From assembly GCF_020073815.1 (NCBI RefSeq), contig NZ_JAIQZJ010000026.1:1-41679 (forward strand): 41,679 nt of DNA. Direction: 5' to 3'. Source of the stretch: Nocardioides mangrovi. Its GTDB lineage: Bacteria; Actinomycetota; Actinomycetes; Propionibacteriales; Nocardioidaceae. The notes beneath the pieces were generated by a model. That model saw only the letters and a list, made by a program, of their open reading frames with translations. It was not told the origin of the DNA and made no database searches. Position 1 is the stretch's first letter. The number at the start of each line of letters is the position of its first letter. Shown here piece after piece: positions 24,844-32,128 of this stretch. Made by a program: the position numbers and the translations under genes.

Positions 24844-25829
24844 CCACCCGTCTCACCTGGTTGCTCGTGGCCCTGGTCGCGCTCGCCTTGGCGGGCGCGG
24901 CCTCGGTCGCGTTCGGCACCCGCGTCGTCGGCTGGCACGACGTCGTCCACGGCATCGCGGGCAACGAGGAGACCATCGGCCAGGCGGCGGTCGTCAAGCG
25001 GATCCCGCGCACCCTGCTCGCGATCCTCGTCGGCGCGGCCCTCGGCCTCGCCGGCGCCGTGATGCAGGGCGTCACCCGCAACCCGATCGCCGACCCGGGC
25101 ATCCTCGGGGTCACCTCGGGCGCAGCGCTCGCCGTGGTCAGCGGCATCGTCTTCTTCGGCCTCTCCTCCCCCACGTCCTACCTGTGGGTCGCGGTCGCCG
25201 GGGCGGCGCTCGCCGCGACGTTCGTCTACGCGATCGGGTCGCTGGGACGCGGCGGGGCGACGCCGCTCAAGCTGGCTCTGGCCGGTGCGGCCAGCACGGC
25301 CGCGTTCAGCTCGCTGATCAGCGCGATCCTGCTGCCGCGGGTCGACGTCATGAACGTCTACTGGCACTGGCAGATCGGCGGCGTCGGCGGCGCGACGTAC
25401 GAGCGGATCGGGCAGGTGCTGCCCTTCCTCGCCGTCGGCGCGGCCGTGTGCCTGGCGGCCGCGCGGGGCCTCAACTCGCTCGCCCTCGGCGACGACGTCG
25501 CCGCCGGCCTGGGCGAACGGGTCGCGACGACCCGGCTGCTCGCCTTCGTGGGCGCCGTGACCCTCTGCGGCGCCGCGACGGCCGTGGCGGGCCCGATCGC
25601 CTTCGTCGGGCTGATCGTGCCCCACGTGTGCCGGCTGCTGATCGGGATCGACCACCGGTGGCTGCTGCCCTTCGCCGCGGTCGCGGGCGCCATCCTGCTG
25701 ACCGTCGCCGACGTCGTCGGCCGCGTCATCGCCCGCCCCGAGGAGATCGACGTCGGCATCATCACCGCGTTCGTCGGCGCGCCCTTCTTCATCTGGATCG
25801 TCCGCCGGCAGAAGGTGCGTGCCCTGTGA
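24840..25829 (+). CDS. Iron-siderophore ABC permease (FecCD family), first subunit
   Basis: A 329-residue permease with about nine to ten membrane helices. It has the FecCD features RIPRTLLAILVGAALGLAGAVMQGVTRNPIADPGILG near the N-terminus and GLGERVATTRLLAFVGAV, the cytoplasmic loop that contacts the ATPase, followed by AGPIAFVGLIVPHVCRLLIG. It pairs with the next permease to form the channel for ferric siderophore import. GTG 24840 overlaps the lipoprotein stop (GTGA), so translation is coupled. Confidence 0.92.
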   Translation: MTTRLTWLLVALVALALAGAASVAFGTRVVGWHDVVHGIAGNEETIGQAAVVKRIPRTLLAILVGAALGLAGAVMQGVTRNPIADPGILGVTSGAALAVVSGIVFFGLSSPTSYLWVAVAGAALAATFVYAIGSLGRGGATPLKLALAGAASTAAFSSLISAILLPRVDVMNVYWHWQIGGVGGATYERIGQVLPFLAVGAAVCLAAARGLNSLALGDDVAAGLGERVATTRLLAFVGAVTLCGAATAVAGPIAFVGLIVPHVCRLLIGIDHRWLLPFAAVAGAILLTVADVVGRVIARPEEIDVGIITAFVGAPFFIWIVRRQKVRAL

Positions 25830-26887
25830 CCGCCGTCCTCGACCCCGACGCAGCACGTGACGCAGCGGTGGGCCGGATCGCCCGCGGCCGCCGCCGGCGT
25901 ACGACGCGGCGCCTGGTGGTGCTGGTCGTGCTGGCCCTGCTGGTCGTCGGCGTGTACGCCGTCAGCCTGATGGTCGGCAACACCTTCTACGGGCCCGGCG
26001 AGGTGTGGGACGTGATCCGCGGCGAGACCGTGCCGGGTGCGTCCTTCACCGTCGGCGAGCTGCGGCTGCCGCGGGCGACGCTGGCGGTGCTGACCGGCGC
26101 GGCGTTCGGGCTCGGCGGCGTCACGTTCCAGACGATGCTGCGCAACCCGCTCGCCTCCCCCGACATCATCGGGATCAGCTCCGGCGCCAGCGCGGCGGCC
26201 GTGATCGGGATCGTCGTCTACGAGCTCGGCGCGACCGCGGTCTCCGTCGTCGCCATCCCGGCGGCGCTCGGCACGGCGCTGCTCATCTACGTCCTCGCCT
26301 ACCGCGACGGCGTCGCCGGCACCCGGCTGATCCTGATCGGCATCGGGGTCGATGCCATGCTCCGCAGCGTCATCGCCTACGTGCTGATGCGGGGCGCGGT
26401 CTGGGACATCCAGGCCGCGATGCGCTGGCTGACCGGCAACCTCAACAACGCGTCGTGGGCGACCGTCCGGCCCCTCCTGGTCGCGATGCTGCTCGCCGTA
26501 CCCCTGCTGCTGACGCAGGCGCGGGGCCTCGCGCTGCTCCAGCAGGGCGACGACTCCGCGACCGCGCTCGGGGTCCGGGTCGAGCGCACCCGGCTGGTGG
26601 CGATCCTCGCGGCGGTGGCGCTGATCGCCTTCGCGACCGCGGCGGCCGGGCCGATCGCGTTCGTAGCGTTCCTCTCCGGGCCGATCGCCGCGCGGCTGGT
26701 CGGCGGCGGCGCGTCGCTGATGGTCCCGGCCGCCCTGGTCGGTGCACTGCTCGTGCTGAGCGCCGACCTGGCCGGGCAGTTCGCCTTCGACAACCGCTAC
26801 CCCGTCGGCGTCATCACCGGTGCGCTCGGGGCGCCGTTCCTGCTCTACCTGCTCGTCCGCACCAACCGGGCCGGAGGCTCGCTGTGA
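25826..26887 (+). CDS. Iron-siderophore ABC permease (FecCD family), second subunit
   Basis: A 353-residue FecCD-type permease. An N-terminal basic cytoplasmic segment (ARGRRRRTTRR) precedes about ten helices. The family blocks LRLPRATLAVLTGAAFGLGGV, MLRNPLASPDIIGISSGAS and the EAA-like loop ALGVRVERTRLVAIL are clear, as is AGPIAFVAFLSGPIAARL. It heterodimerises with the preceding permease. GTG 25826 overlaps the previous stop by four bases and the gene ends in the same kind of overlap with the ATPase gene, so all four components are made from one coupled message. Confidence 0.92.
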   Translation: MTAVLDPDAARDAAVGRIARGRRRRTTRRLVVLVVLALLVVGVYAVSLMVGNTFYGPGEVWDVIRGETVPGASFTVGELRLPRATLAVLTGAAFGLGGVTFQTMLRNPLASPDIIGISSGASAAAVIGIVVYELGATAVSVVAIPAALGTALLIYVLAYRDGVAGTRLILIGIGVDAMLRSVIAYVLMRGAVWDIQAAMRWLTGNLNNASWATVRPLLVAMLLAVPLLLTQARGLALLQQGDDSATALGVRVERTRLVAILAAVALIAFATAAAGPIAFVAFLSGPIAARLVGGGASLMVPAALVGALLVLSADLAGQFAFDNRYPVGVITGALGAPFLLYLLVRTNRAGGSL

Positions 26888-27693
26888 CCGAACACCACTC
26901 ACTCCAGGTCGAGGACGTCACCCTCGGGTACGGCGACCGCGTGGTCGTCGACTCCTTCGACCTCGCCGTCCCGCCGGGCCGGATCACCGCGATCGTCGGG
27001 GCCAACGCCTGCGGCAAGTCGACGCTGCTCCGGGCGATGTCCCGGCTGCTCGCGCCGCGCACCGGCCGGGTCGTCCTCGACGGCAAGGACCTGCACCGGC
27101 TGCCGACCAAGCAGGTCGCGCGCACCCTCGGCCTGCTCCCCCAGTCGCCGATCGCGCCCGAGGGCATCGTGGTCGCCGACCTGGTCGCGCGCGGGCGCAG
27201 CCCGCACCAGGGGGTGCTGTCCCGCTGGAGCGCCGAGGACGACCGGGCGGTCGCCGAGGCGCTCACCCTCACCGACACCCTCGAGCTCGCGGACCGGCCG
27301 GTCGACGAGCTCTCCGGTGGTCAGCGGCAGCGCACCTGGATCGCGATGGCGCTCGCCCAGCACACCGACATCCTGCTGCTCGACGAGCCGACCACGTTCC
27401 TCGACGTCAGCCACCAGGTCGACGTGCTGGACCTGCTCACCGACCTCAACCGGCAGCGCGGCACCACGATCGTGATGGTCCTGCACGACCTCAACCTCGC
27501 GGCGCGGTACGCCGACCACCTCATCGCCGTACGCGACGGACGACTGCACGCGGCCGGCGACCCCGCCGACGTGCTGAGCGTCGAGACGGTCCGGGCGGTC
27601 TTCGGCATGGACAGCCAGGTCGTCCCCGATCCGGTGTCCGGCCGGCCGATGGTGCTGCCGATCGGGCGGCACCACGCCGGCGCCGCTCGCTGA
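26884..27693 (+). CDS. Iron-siderophore ABC ATPase
   Basis: A 269-residue FepC/FhuC-type ATPase that powers siderophore import. Walker A is GANACGKST, with Ala-Cys in place of the more usual Asn-Gly; the signature is LSGGQRQR, Walker B is ILLLDEPTTFLD, and the H-loop is VLHDLNLAARYADH. The GRSPHQG segment before the signature is typical of iron transporters. It is the last gene of the iron operon; a hairpin-forming set of repeats follows 7 nt after the stop. Confidence 0.93.
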   Translation: MTEHHSLQVEDVTLGYGDRVVVDSFDLAVPPGRITAIVGANACGKSTLLRAMSRLLAPRTGRVVLDGKDLHRLPTKQVARTLGLLPQSPIAPEGIVVADLVARGRSPHQGVLSRWSAEDDRAVAEALTLTDTLELADRPVDELSGGQRQRTWIAMALAQHTDILLLDEPTTFLDVSHQVDVLDLLTDLNRQRGTTIVMVLHDLNLAARYADHLIAVRDGRLHAAGDPADVLSVETVRAVFGMDSQVVPDPVSGRPMVLPIGRHHAGAAR

Positions 27694-27699
27694 GAGCCA

Positions 27700-27732
27700 C
27701 CACCCGCCAGCGGGTGGCGACCGCCCACCCGC
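27700..27732 (+). repeat. Three-part complementary repeat (A-B-A'), possible terminator or switch
   Basis: CCACCCGC (27700-27707), GCGGGTGG (27710-27717) and CCACCCGC (27725-27732) are arranged so that the middle copy can pair with either outer copy, but not both. The first hairpin has a 2-nt loop and the second a 7-nt loop. It lies between the iron operon and DUF1269. It may simply terminate the iron operon, though there is no T-tract. Confidence 0.5.
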
Positions 27733-27780
27733 ACCGACCGGACGCTCGGAGCCTCGAGGGAGCCGGAGGGAGACAGGGCG

Positions 27781-28269
27781 ATGACGGCGTTCACGGTGTG
27801 GAAGTTCGAGGATCCCGACGGCGCGGAGCGGGCCGAGAAGGTCCTGATGTCGGCGCAGACCGAGGGTCTGGTGACGATCGTCGACCACGCGGTGGTCACC
27901 TGGCCGGAGAGCGCCGACAAGCCGGACACCCGGCACAAGCGGGACAGCGCCTCCCGGGGCGCGGGCTGGGGAGCCCTCTGGGGCATCCTCGGCGGCGCAC
28001 TCTTCATGGTGCCGATCGCCGGCGCGGCCCTCGGCGCGGGGATCGGCGCGATCGCCAAGGCCACCGACGGGACCGGGATCACGAAGGACGACCTGGCCCG
28101 GATCCGCACCGAGATCGTGCCCGGCACCTCCGCCCTCTTCCTGGTCACGGAGAACGCCGACCTCGACCGGCTCGGTGAGCGCTTCCACGGTCGCGACAGC
28201 ACCCTGATCAGCACCAACCTGACCCCTGCGGAACGAGAGACCCTGCTGGATACTTTCGGGCATGCCTAG
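27781..28269 (+). CDS. DUF1269 membrane-associated protein
   Basis: A 162-residue protein of the DUF1269 family. The N-terminal domain begins FTVWKFEDPDGAERAEKVL and has TEGLVTIVDHAVVTWPE. A glycine-rich hydrophobic hairpin (WGALWGILGGALFMVPIAGAALGAGIGAIA) probably sits in the membrane, followed by a soluble domain ending TNLTPAERETLLDTF. Members are common in stress islands of actinobacteria, often beside universal stress proteins; the function is unknown. GGAGGGAG ends about 8 nt before ATG 27781. Its last codons overlap the next gene by 8 bases, so both are probably translated together. Confidence 0.85.
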   Translation: MTAFTVWKFEDPDGAERAEKVLMSAQTEGLVTIVDHAVVTWPESADKPDTRHKRDSASRGAGWGALWGILGGALFMVPIAGAALGAGIGAIAKATDGTGITKDDLARIRTEIVPGTSALFLVTENADLDRLGERFHGRDSTLISTNLTPAERETLLDTFGHA

Positions 28270-28759
28270 CGACCCGGACCGCCCCGACCTGCTCGGCCTG
28301 CGGCGGGGCGGCGAGGGCGCGATCACGGGCACGGTGGTCTGCGCCGCCGTCATCGCGTACGGCGCCGGGCACGTCGACTCGACCGGCCAGCTCAGCATCG
28401 CCATCCTCGGCACCGTCGCGGTCTACTGGATCGCGCACCTCCACGCGGTGACGATCGGGTCGTCGCTGACCCATCGGCACCACCCCGTCGCGGCTCTGCG
28501 GCACGCGTTGGTGGAGACCCTGCCGATCCTGGGCGCCTCGATCGTGCCGTTGGTCGTCCTGCTGCTCGCGACGCTCCTCGGCGCCGACCTGCGCGGCGCG
28601 GCCTGGGCGGCACTCATCGCGACCATCGCGCTGCTGACCGCCTACAGCTACGTCGCGGGCGTGCGCGGTGGGCTCGACCTCGGGGGCCGGGTCGCCAGCG
28701 CGGCCGCGGGCGCCGGCGTCGGCCTGCTGGTGGCGTTGCTCAAGGTCCTCCTGCACTGA
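28262..28759 (+). CDS. Integral membrane protein of unknown function
   Basis: A 165-residue protein with four to five predicted membrane helices: TGTVVCAAVIAYGAG, LSIAILGTVAVYWIAHL, LGASIVPLVVLLLATLLG, AAWAALIATIALLTAYSYVAG and AAAGAGVGLLVALLKVLL. Conserved-looking polar residues are HLHAVTIGSSLTHRHH and the Arg/Gly in GVRGGLDLGGR. I do not recognise a named family. It overlaps DUF1269 by 8 bases on the same strand and converges on the ABC ATPase gene. A role in the stress island is inferred from position only. Confidence 0.72.
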   Translation: MPSDPDRPDLLGLRRGGEGAITGTVVCAAVIAYGAGHVDSTGQLSIAILGTVAVYWIAHLHAVTIGSSLTHRHHPVAALRHALVETLPILGASIVPLVVLLLATLLGADLRGAAWAALIATIALLTAYSYVAGVRGGLDLGGRVASAAAGAGVGLLVALLKVLLH

Positions 28760-28787
28760 GACGAGCGCTGCGCGTCCCGGTCCCGGG

Positions 28788-29591
28788 TCACCCGATGCGG
28801 TCCGAGCGTCCGGTCGTCATCAGCTCGACGACCGCCCGGCGGTCGAGCTCCGCGACCGGGTGGACGCCGGCCAGGCGCCCGAGGTAGAGGACGGCGATCC
28901 GGTCGGCGACCTCGAACACGTCGTTCAGGTTGTGCGAGATGACGACGACGGCGACGCCCCGTCCGGCCAGCCGGCGGATCAGCTGGAGCACGACGGCGGT
29001 CTGGGCGACGCCGAGCGCCGCGGTCGGCTCGTCCATGATGACGAGCCGGGAGTGCCACAGGACGGACCTCGCGATGGCCACCGACTGCCGCTGGCCACCC
29101 GAGAGCGACGCCACCCGCTGCCGGACCGAGGCGATCGTGCTGACGGACAGGCTCGCGAGTGTCTCCCTCGCCGCCTGCTCCATCGCGTCGTGGTCGAGCA
29201 GCCCGTGTCGCAGCCGCTCCCGTCCGAGGAACATGTTCTGCGCGACGTCGAGGTTGTCGCAGAGCGCCAGGTCCTGGTAGACGGTCTCGATCCCGAGGGC
29301 GGCCGCATCCCGCGGGCCTCGGAAGGACACCTCGTCCCCCTCCCACAGCAGCCGGCCCTCGTCCGGCCGGTGGATGCCGGCGATGCACTTGATCAGGACC
29401 GACTTCCCCGCACCGTTGTCGCCGGTCAGCGCGGTCACCTGCCCGACCGGGACGTCGAGGGTCACGTCGGTGAGCGCCTGCACGGCCCCGAACGACTTCG
29501 AGAGGTGCTCGAGGCGCAGCAGCGGGACGTCCGGGCTGGTGCCGGCGTACGCGAGGTCCACCGCCGCTCGGTCACCGACTTCCGCGGTCAT
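28788..29591 (-). CDS. Orphan ABC ATPase of the sugar-importer type
   Basis: A 267-residue single-domain ATPase resembling half of RbsA/XylG or FrcA. Walker A is GDNGAGKS (57-64), then the Q-loop YQDLALCDNLDVAQNMFLG, the signature LSGGQRQ, Walker B VIMDEPTAALG and the H-loop VISHNLNDVFEVADR. The YQDLALCDNL segment and TAALG Walker B are hallmarks of carbohydrate uptake (CUT2) ATPases. No permease or binding protein gene is near, so it must serve a transporter encoded elsewhere or have another role. ATG 29591 is preferred; GAGG lies upstream. The promoter region holds a pair of DevR-like boxes. Confidence 0.85.
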   Translation of the reverse strand: MTAEVGDRAAVDLAYAGTSPDVPLLRLEHLSKSFGAVQALTDVTLDVPVGQVTALTGDNGAGKSVLIKCIAGIHRPDEGRLLWEGDEVSFRGPRDAAALGIETVYQDLALCDNLDVAQNMFLGRERLRHGLLDHDAMEQAARETLASLSVSTIASVRQRVASLSGGQRQSVAIARSVLWHSRLVIMDEPTAALGVAQTAVVLQLIRRLAGRGVAVVVISHNLNDVFEVADRIAVLYLGRLAGVHPVAELDRRAVVELMTTGRSDRIG

Positions 29592-29664
29592 CGCGGGCAC
29601 CTCACTCTCGGCGTCAGGCCTCGTGCACCGATCCCACCCTGCTCGACGGCGGTCCTCGCGACCA

Positions 29665-29701
29665 CGGCCGACGGGCACCCAGCGGCCGGGACCTAGTGCC
29701 C
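29665..29701. promoter_or_regulatory. Pair of DevR-like boxes, 23 bp apart
   Basis: GGGACCTAGTGCCC (29688-29701) matches GGG(A/C)C-N4-G(T/G)CCC at 9 of 10 fixed positions. A weaker copy, CGGCCGACGGGCAC (29665-29678), matches 8 of 10. The centres are 23 bp apart. The pair lies between the divergent ABC ATPase and DUF4389 genes. The DevR/DosR assignment is inference. Confidence 0.4.
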
Positions 29702-29761
29702 TGCCGGTCGAGGTGCCCTCCGGCGACGCTGGAACGACCGACCGGCGGAAGGAGTCCGACG

Positions 29762-30412
29762 ATGAGCTCGACCACCTACCCCGTCCGGGTCGACGCCGAC
29801 CTGGACACCGATCTCCGGCGATGGCTGTGGTTGGTGAAGTGGATCCTGGCGCTCCCCCACTGCATCGTCCTGGTGTTCCTCTGGATCGCCTTCGCGGTCC
29901 TCAGCCTCGTGGCCTTCTTCGCGATCCTGTTCACGGGGCGCTACCCGCGAGGCATCTTCGACTTCAACGTCGGCGTCCTCCGGTGGAGCTGGCGCGTGGG
30001 CTACTACGCGTACGACGCCCTCGGCACCGACCGCTACCCGCCGTTCAGCCTCGGCGAGCACCCCGACTACCCCGCGCGGCTCGAGATCGACTATCCCGAG
30101 CACCTGTCGCGCGGGCTCGTGCTCGTCAAGTGGTGGCTCCTCGCGATTCCGCAGTACCTCCTCGTCGGACTGTTCTTCGGCGGCGTCCACGAGGCCGGCA
30201 GTGCGGGTCTCGTCGGGCTGCTCGTCCTCTTCGCGGCCGTCGCCCTGCTCTTCACCGGCACCTACCCGGCCACGATCTTCGACCTCGTCGTCGGGCTCAA
30301 CCGCTGGGGTCTGCGGGTCGCGGCGTACGCCGCCCTGATGACCGACGAGTACCCACCCTTCCGGCTCGACCTCGGCGGGTCGGACCCCGCCGTCGTCGCC
30401 GAGCCGGCCTGA
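29762..30412 (+). CDS. DUF4389 membrane protein
   Basis: A 216-residue protein with two DUF4389-type repeats. Each has WLVKWxLxxPH/Q followed by a membrane-helix pair and FTGxYPxxIFDxxVGxxRW: the first reads FTGRYPRGIFDFNVGVLRW and the second FTGTYPATIFDLVVGLNRW. The PPF-x-L endings (YPPFSLGEHPDYP, YPPFRLDLGG) are also duplicated. The function of the family is unknown. AAGGAG precedes ATG 29762. It sits 13 nt before the SQR-like gene with which it should form an operon, behind the DevR-like box pair. Confidence 0.86.
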   Translation: MSSTTYPVRVDADLDTDLRRWLWLVKWILALPHCIVLVFLWIAFAVLSLVAFFAILFTGRYPRGIFDFNVGVLRWSWRVGYYAYDALGTDRYPPFSLGEHPDYPARLEIDYPEHLSRGLVLVKWWLLAIPQYLLVGLFFGGVHEAGSAGLVGLLVLFAAVALLFTGTYPATIFDLVVGLNRWGLRVAAYAALMTDEYPPFRLDLGGSDPAVVAEPA

Positions 30413-30425
30413 CGAAGGAGGAGTC

Positions 30426-31628
30426 ATGCGCAAGAAGATCATCGTCCTGGGAGCCAACTTCGGCGGGATGACCGCCGCCCTCAAGATCAAGCACGAGCTC
30501 CACGGTGACGTCGACGTCACCGTGGTCGCCGCCAGTGACCGCTTCCTCTTCACCCCGAGCCTGATCTGGCTGCCCTTCGGCAAGCGGTCGACCGATGACA
30601 TCACCTTCGTGGTCGCCCCGACCCTGGAGCACCACGACATCGACTTCGTGCACGTCGCCGCGACGGGGATCGACCCGGTCGCGCACACGGTGACCACCGC
30701 GGACGGCGTGGCGCGGCCCTACGACTACCTCGTGATCGCCACCGGCTACCGCAACGACGAGAACGTCGTTCCGGGCTTCGCCGAGCACGCGCACACCATC
30801 ACCACGCTGCCGCAGGCGCAGGAGACGCTGACGGCCTGGCGCCGCTTCCTCACCGATCCGGGCGACGTCGTGATCGCGGCGACCCAGTCGGCCGGCTGCT
30901 TCGGTGCGGCGTACGAGTTCCTCTTCAACACCGCCCACCAGCTGAAGAAGAACGGGCTGCACCGCGACGTCCGGCTCACCTACGTCACCGCCGAGCCGTT
31001 CCTCGGCCACTTCGGCATCGGTGGGCTGCCGCACGGCGAGCAGCTGCTCGGAATGTTCCTCGAGCGGCAGGGCATCGCCTCCCGGATCTCCACCGCGATC
31101 GACCACGTCGAGGAGGGCGCGCTGGTGCTCGCCGACGGCGAGGTCCTCCCCTACTCCTTCGGGATGGTGGTGCCGCCCTTCCTCGGCCAGGAGTTCCTCA
31201 GCGGCACCGAGGGCCTCACCGACGAGAAGGGCTTCGTGCCGGTCCGGCCGACCTACCAGAGCGAGAAGCTCGACGACGTGTACGCCGTCGGCGTGGCCGC
31301 GGCAGTGCAGGTCCCGTGGACCACCCCCGTGCCGGTCGGCATCCCGAAGACCGGTTTCCCGACCGAGGCCCAGGCCGCGACGGCGGCCGAGAACATCGCC
31401 GCCCAGGTGCGCGGCGAGCTGCCGACCCACGAGAAGCCCTTCGGGGACATCCCGGCGCTCTGCGTGATGGACGCGGGCAACAACGGCGTCGTGATCCTGG
31501 CCGACAAGATGCTGCCGCCCCGCAAGCACGGCCTGCTCATCCCGGGGCCGCAGTCGCACGCGATGAAGGTCGCCTTCGAGCGCTACTTCCTGTGGAAGAT
31601 GCGCAACGGCTACGTGCAGCTCCCCTGA
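30426..31628 (+). CDS. Sulfide:quinone oxidoreductase-like flavoprotein
   Basis: A 400-residue FAD-dependent oxidoreductase of the SQR/NDH-2 superfamily. The FAD-binding site is VLGANFGGMTAALK; YLVIATGYRND and DDVYAVGVAAAVQVP form the second FAD motif. Cys158 (TQSAGCFGAAYE) and Cys346 (PALCVMDAG) correspond to the two redox cysteines of type I SQR (Cys160/Cys356 in Acidithiobacillus). The third SQR cysteine, near residue 128, is absent, and these two are the only cysteines. The C-terminal PGPQSHAMKVAFERYFLWKM should sit at the membrane. It probably oxidises sulfide or a related thiol and passes electrons to quinone. AAGGAGGAG precedes ATG 30426. Confidence 0.8.
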   Translation: MRKKIIVLGANFGGMTAALKIKHELHGDVDVTVVAASDRFLFTPSLIWLPFGKRSTDDITFVVAPTLEHHDIDFVHVAATGIDPVAHTVTTADGVARPYDYLVIATGYRNDENVVPGFAEHAHTITTLPQAQETLTAWRRFLTDPGDVVIAATQSAGCFGAAYEFLFNTAHQLKKNGLHRDVRLTYVTAEPFLGHFGIGGLPHGEQLLGMFLERQGIASRISTAIDHVEEGALVLADGEVLPYSFGMVVPPFLGQEFLSGTEGLTDEKGFVPVRPTYQSEKLDDVYAVGVAAAVQVPWTTPVPVGIPKTGFPTEAQAATAAENIAAQVRGELPTHEKPFGDIPALCVMDAGNNGVVILADKMLPPRKHGLLIPGPQSHAMKVAFERYFLWKMRNGYVQLP

Positions 31629-31635
31629 GCACCCC

Positions 31636-31806
31636 TCAGTCGTTGGGCGCGGACACCGTGCGCCGCGCCCCGGCCTCCGCCGCCGCATGCGGGCCGCACG
31701 GGCGTGGGGTGGCGATCCGGTTGAGCATCCGGGCGGCCTGCACGGCGGTGCCGTAGCGCCACCGGATGACCCGGGCGGACGGGGTGCTGCTGGACGAGTG
31801 GCTCAC
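31636..31806 (-). CDS. Small protein gene (56 aa) with strong ribosome site
   Basis: GTG 31806 is preceded by GAGGAG at exactly 6 nt, and the frame runs 56 codons to TGA at 31636. The product starts VSHSSSSTPSARVIRW and contains RYGTAVQAARMLNRIATP, an amphipathic helix, then a Cys/His-containing tail (RPCGPHAAAEAG). It has no membrane helix. Ordinary gene finders would probably miss it because of its size. It converges on the SQR gene with a 7-nt gap. Two DevR-like boxes lie 73 to 109 nt upstream. I do not recognise a family; the strong ribosome site and the promoter boxes make it credible. Confidence 0.6.
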   Translation of the reverse strand: MSHSSSSTPSARVIRWRYGTAVQAARMLNRIATPRPCGPHAAAEAGARRTVSAPND

Positions 31807-31878
31807 GTGCGACTCCTCGACATCGGCGTGGGCTGATCGGATGCACCGACGCTAGGCAGGCACCACCGGGCCGGCCGA

Positions 31879-31915
31879 GGGCCGATGGGCCCGGGCCTGC
31901 GGGGACCAGGTGCCC
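31879..31915. promoter_or_regulatory. Pair of DevR-like boxes, 23 bp apart (one perfect)
   Basis: GGGCCGATGGGCCC (31879-31892) is a perfect inverted repeat with a 4-nt AT-containing centre. GGGACCAGGTGCCC (31902-31915) matches 9 of 10 positions and is nearly identical to the box at 29688. Their centres are 23 bp apart, about two helical turns. They lie upstream of the 56-residue small gene. Confidence 0.5.
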
Positions 31916-31945
31916 GGCGCGGCCAGGTCGCCTCGTCGGGACCCG

Positions 31946-32128
31946 TCAGTCGAGCGCCGCGAGCACGTCGTGGACCACGAACGCCGGCCAGACCAGCCCC
32001 TCGAGCACCGCCAGCACGTGCCACCAGAACCCGTCGGCCTGCTGCCAGAACCACACCCACGCACCGAAGATCCCCAGGCCGTAGATGGCGCCACCGCCCG
32101 CGGCGGCCCCCGATCCGCTGTCGGCCAT
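31946..32128 (-). CDS. Small tryptophan-rich membrane protein (60 aa)
   Basis: A 60-residue protein starting MADSGSGAAAGGGAIYGLG. It has two hydrophobic segments, GIFGAWVWFWQQADGFWWHV and LAVLEGLVWPAFVVHDVLAAL, with six tryptophans in total. GAGAGGAG lies 7 nt before ATG 32128. The start overlaps the stop of the DUF2157-like gene (TGATG), so it is translated by coupling. The pattern resembles small membrane proteins seen in stress operons. The same frame continues upstream as an arginine-rich shadow, which is not coding. Confidence 0.72.
   Translation of the reverse strand: MADSGSGAAAGGGAIYGLGIFGAWVWFWQQADGFWWHVLAVLEGLVWPAFVVHDVLAALD

Noticed and set aside
28760..28787. Bidirectional terminator between the converging membrane protein and ABC ATPase genes
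   Set aside because: CCCGGTCCCGGG gives only a weak, overlapping palindrome without a T-tract.
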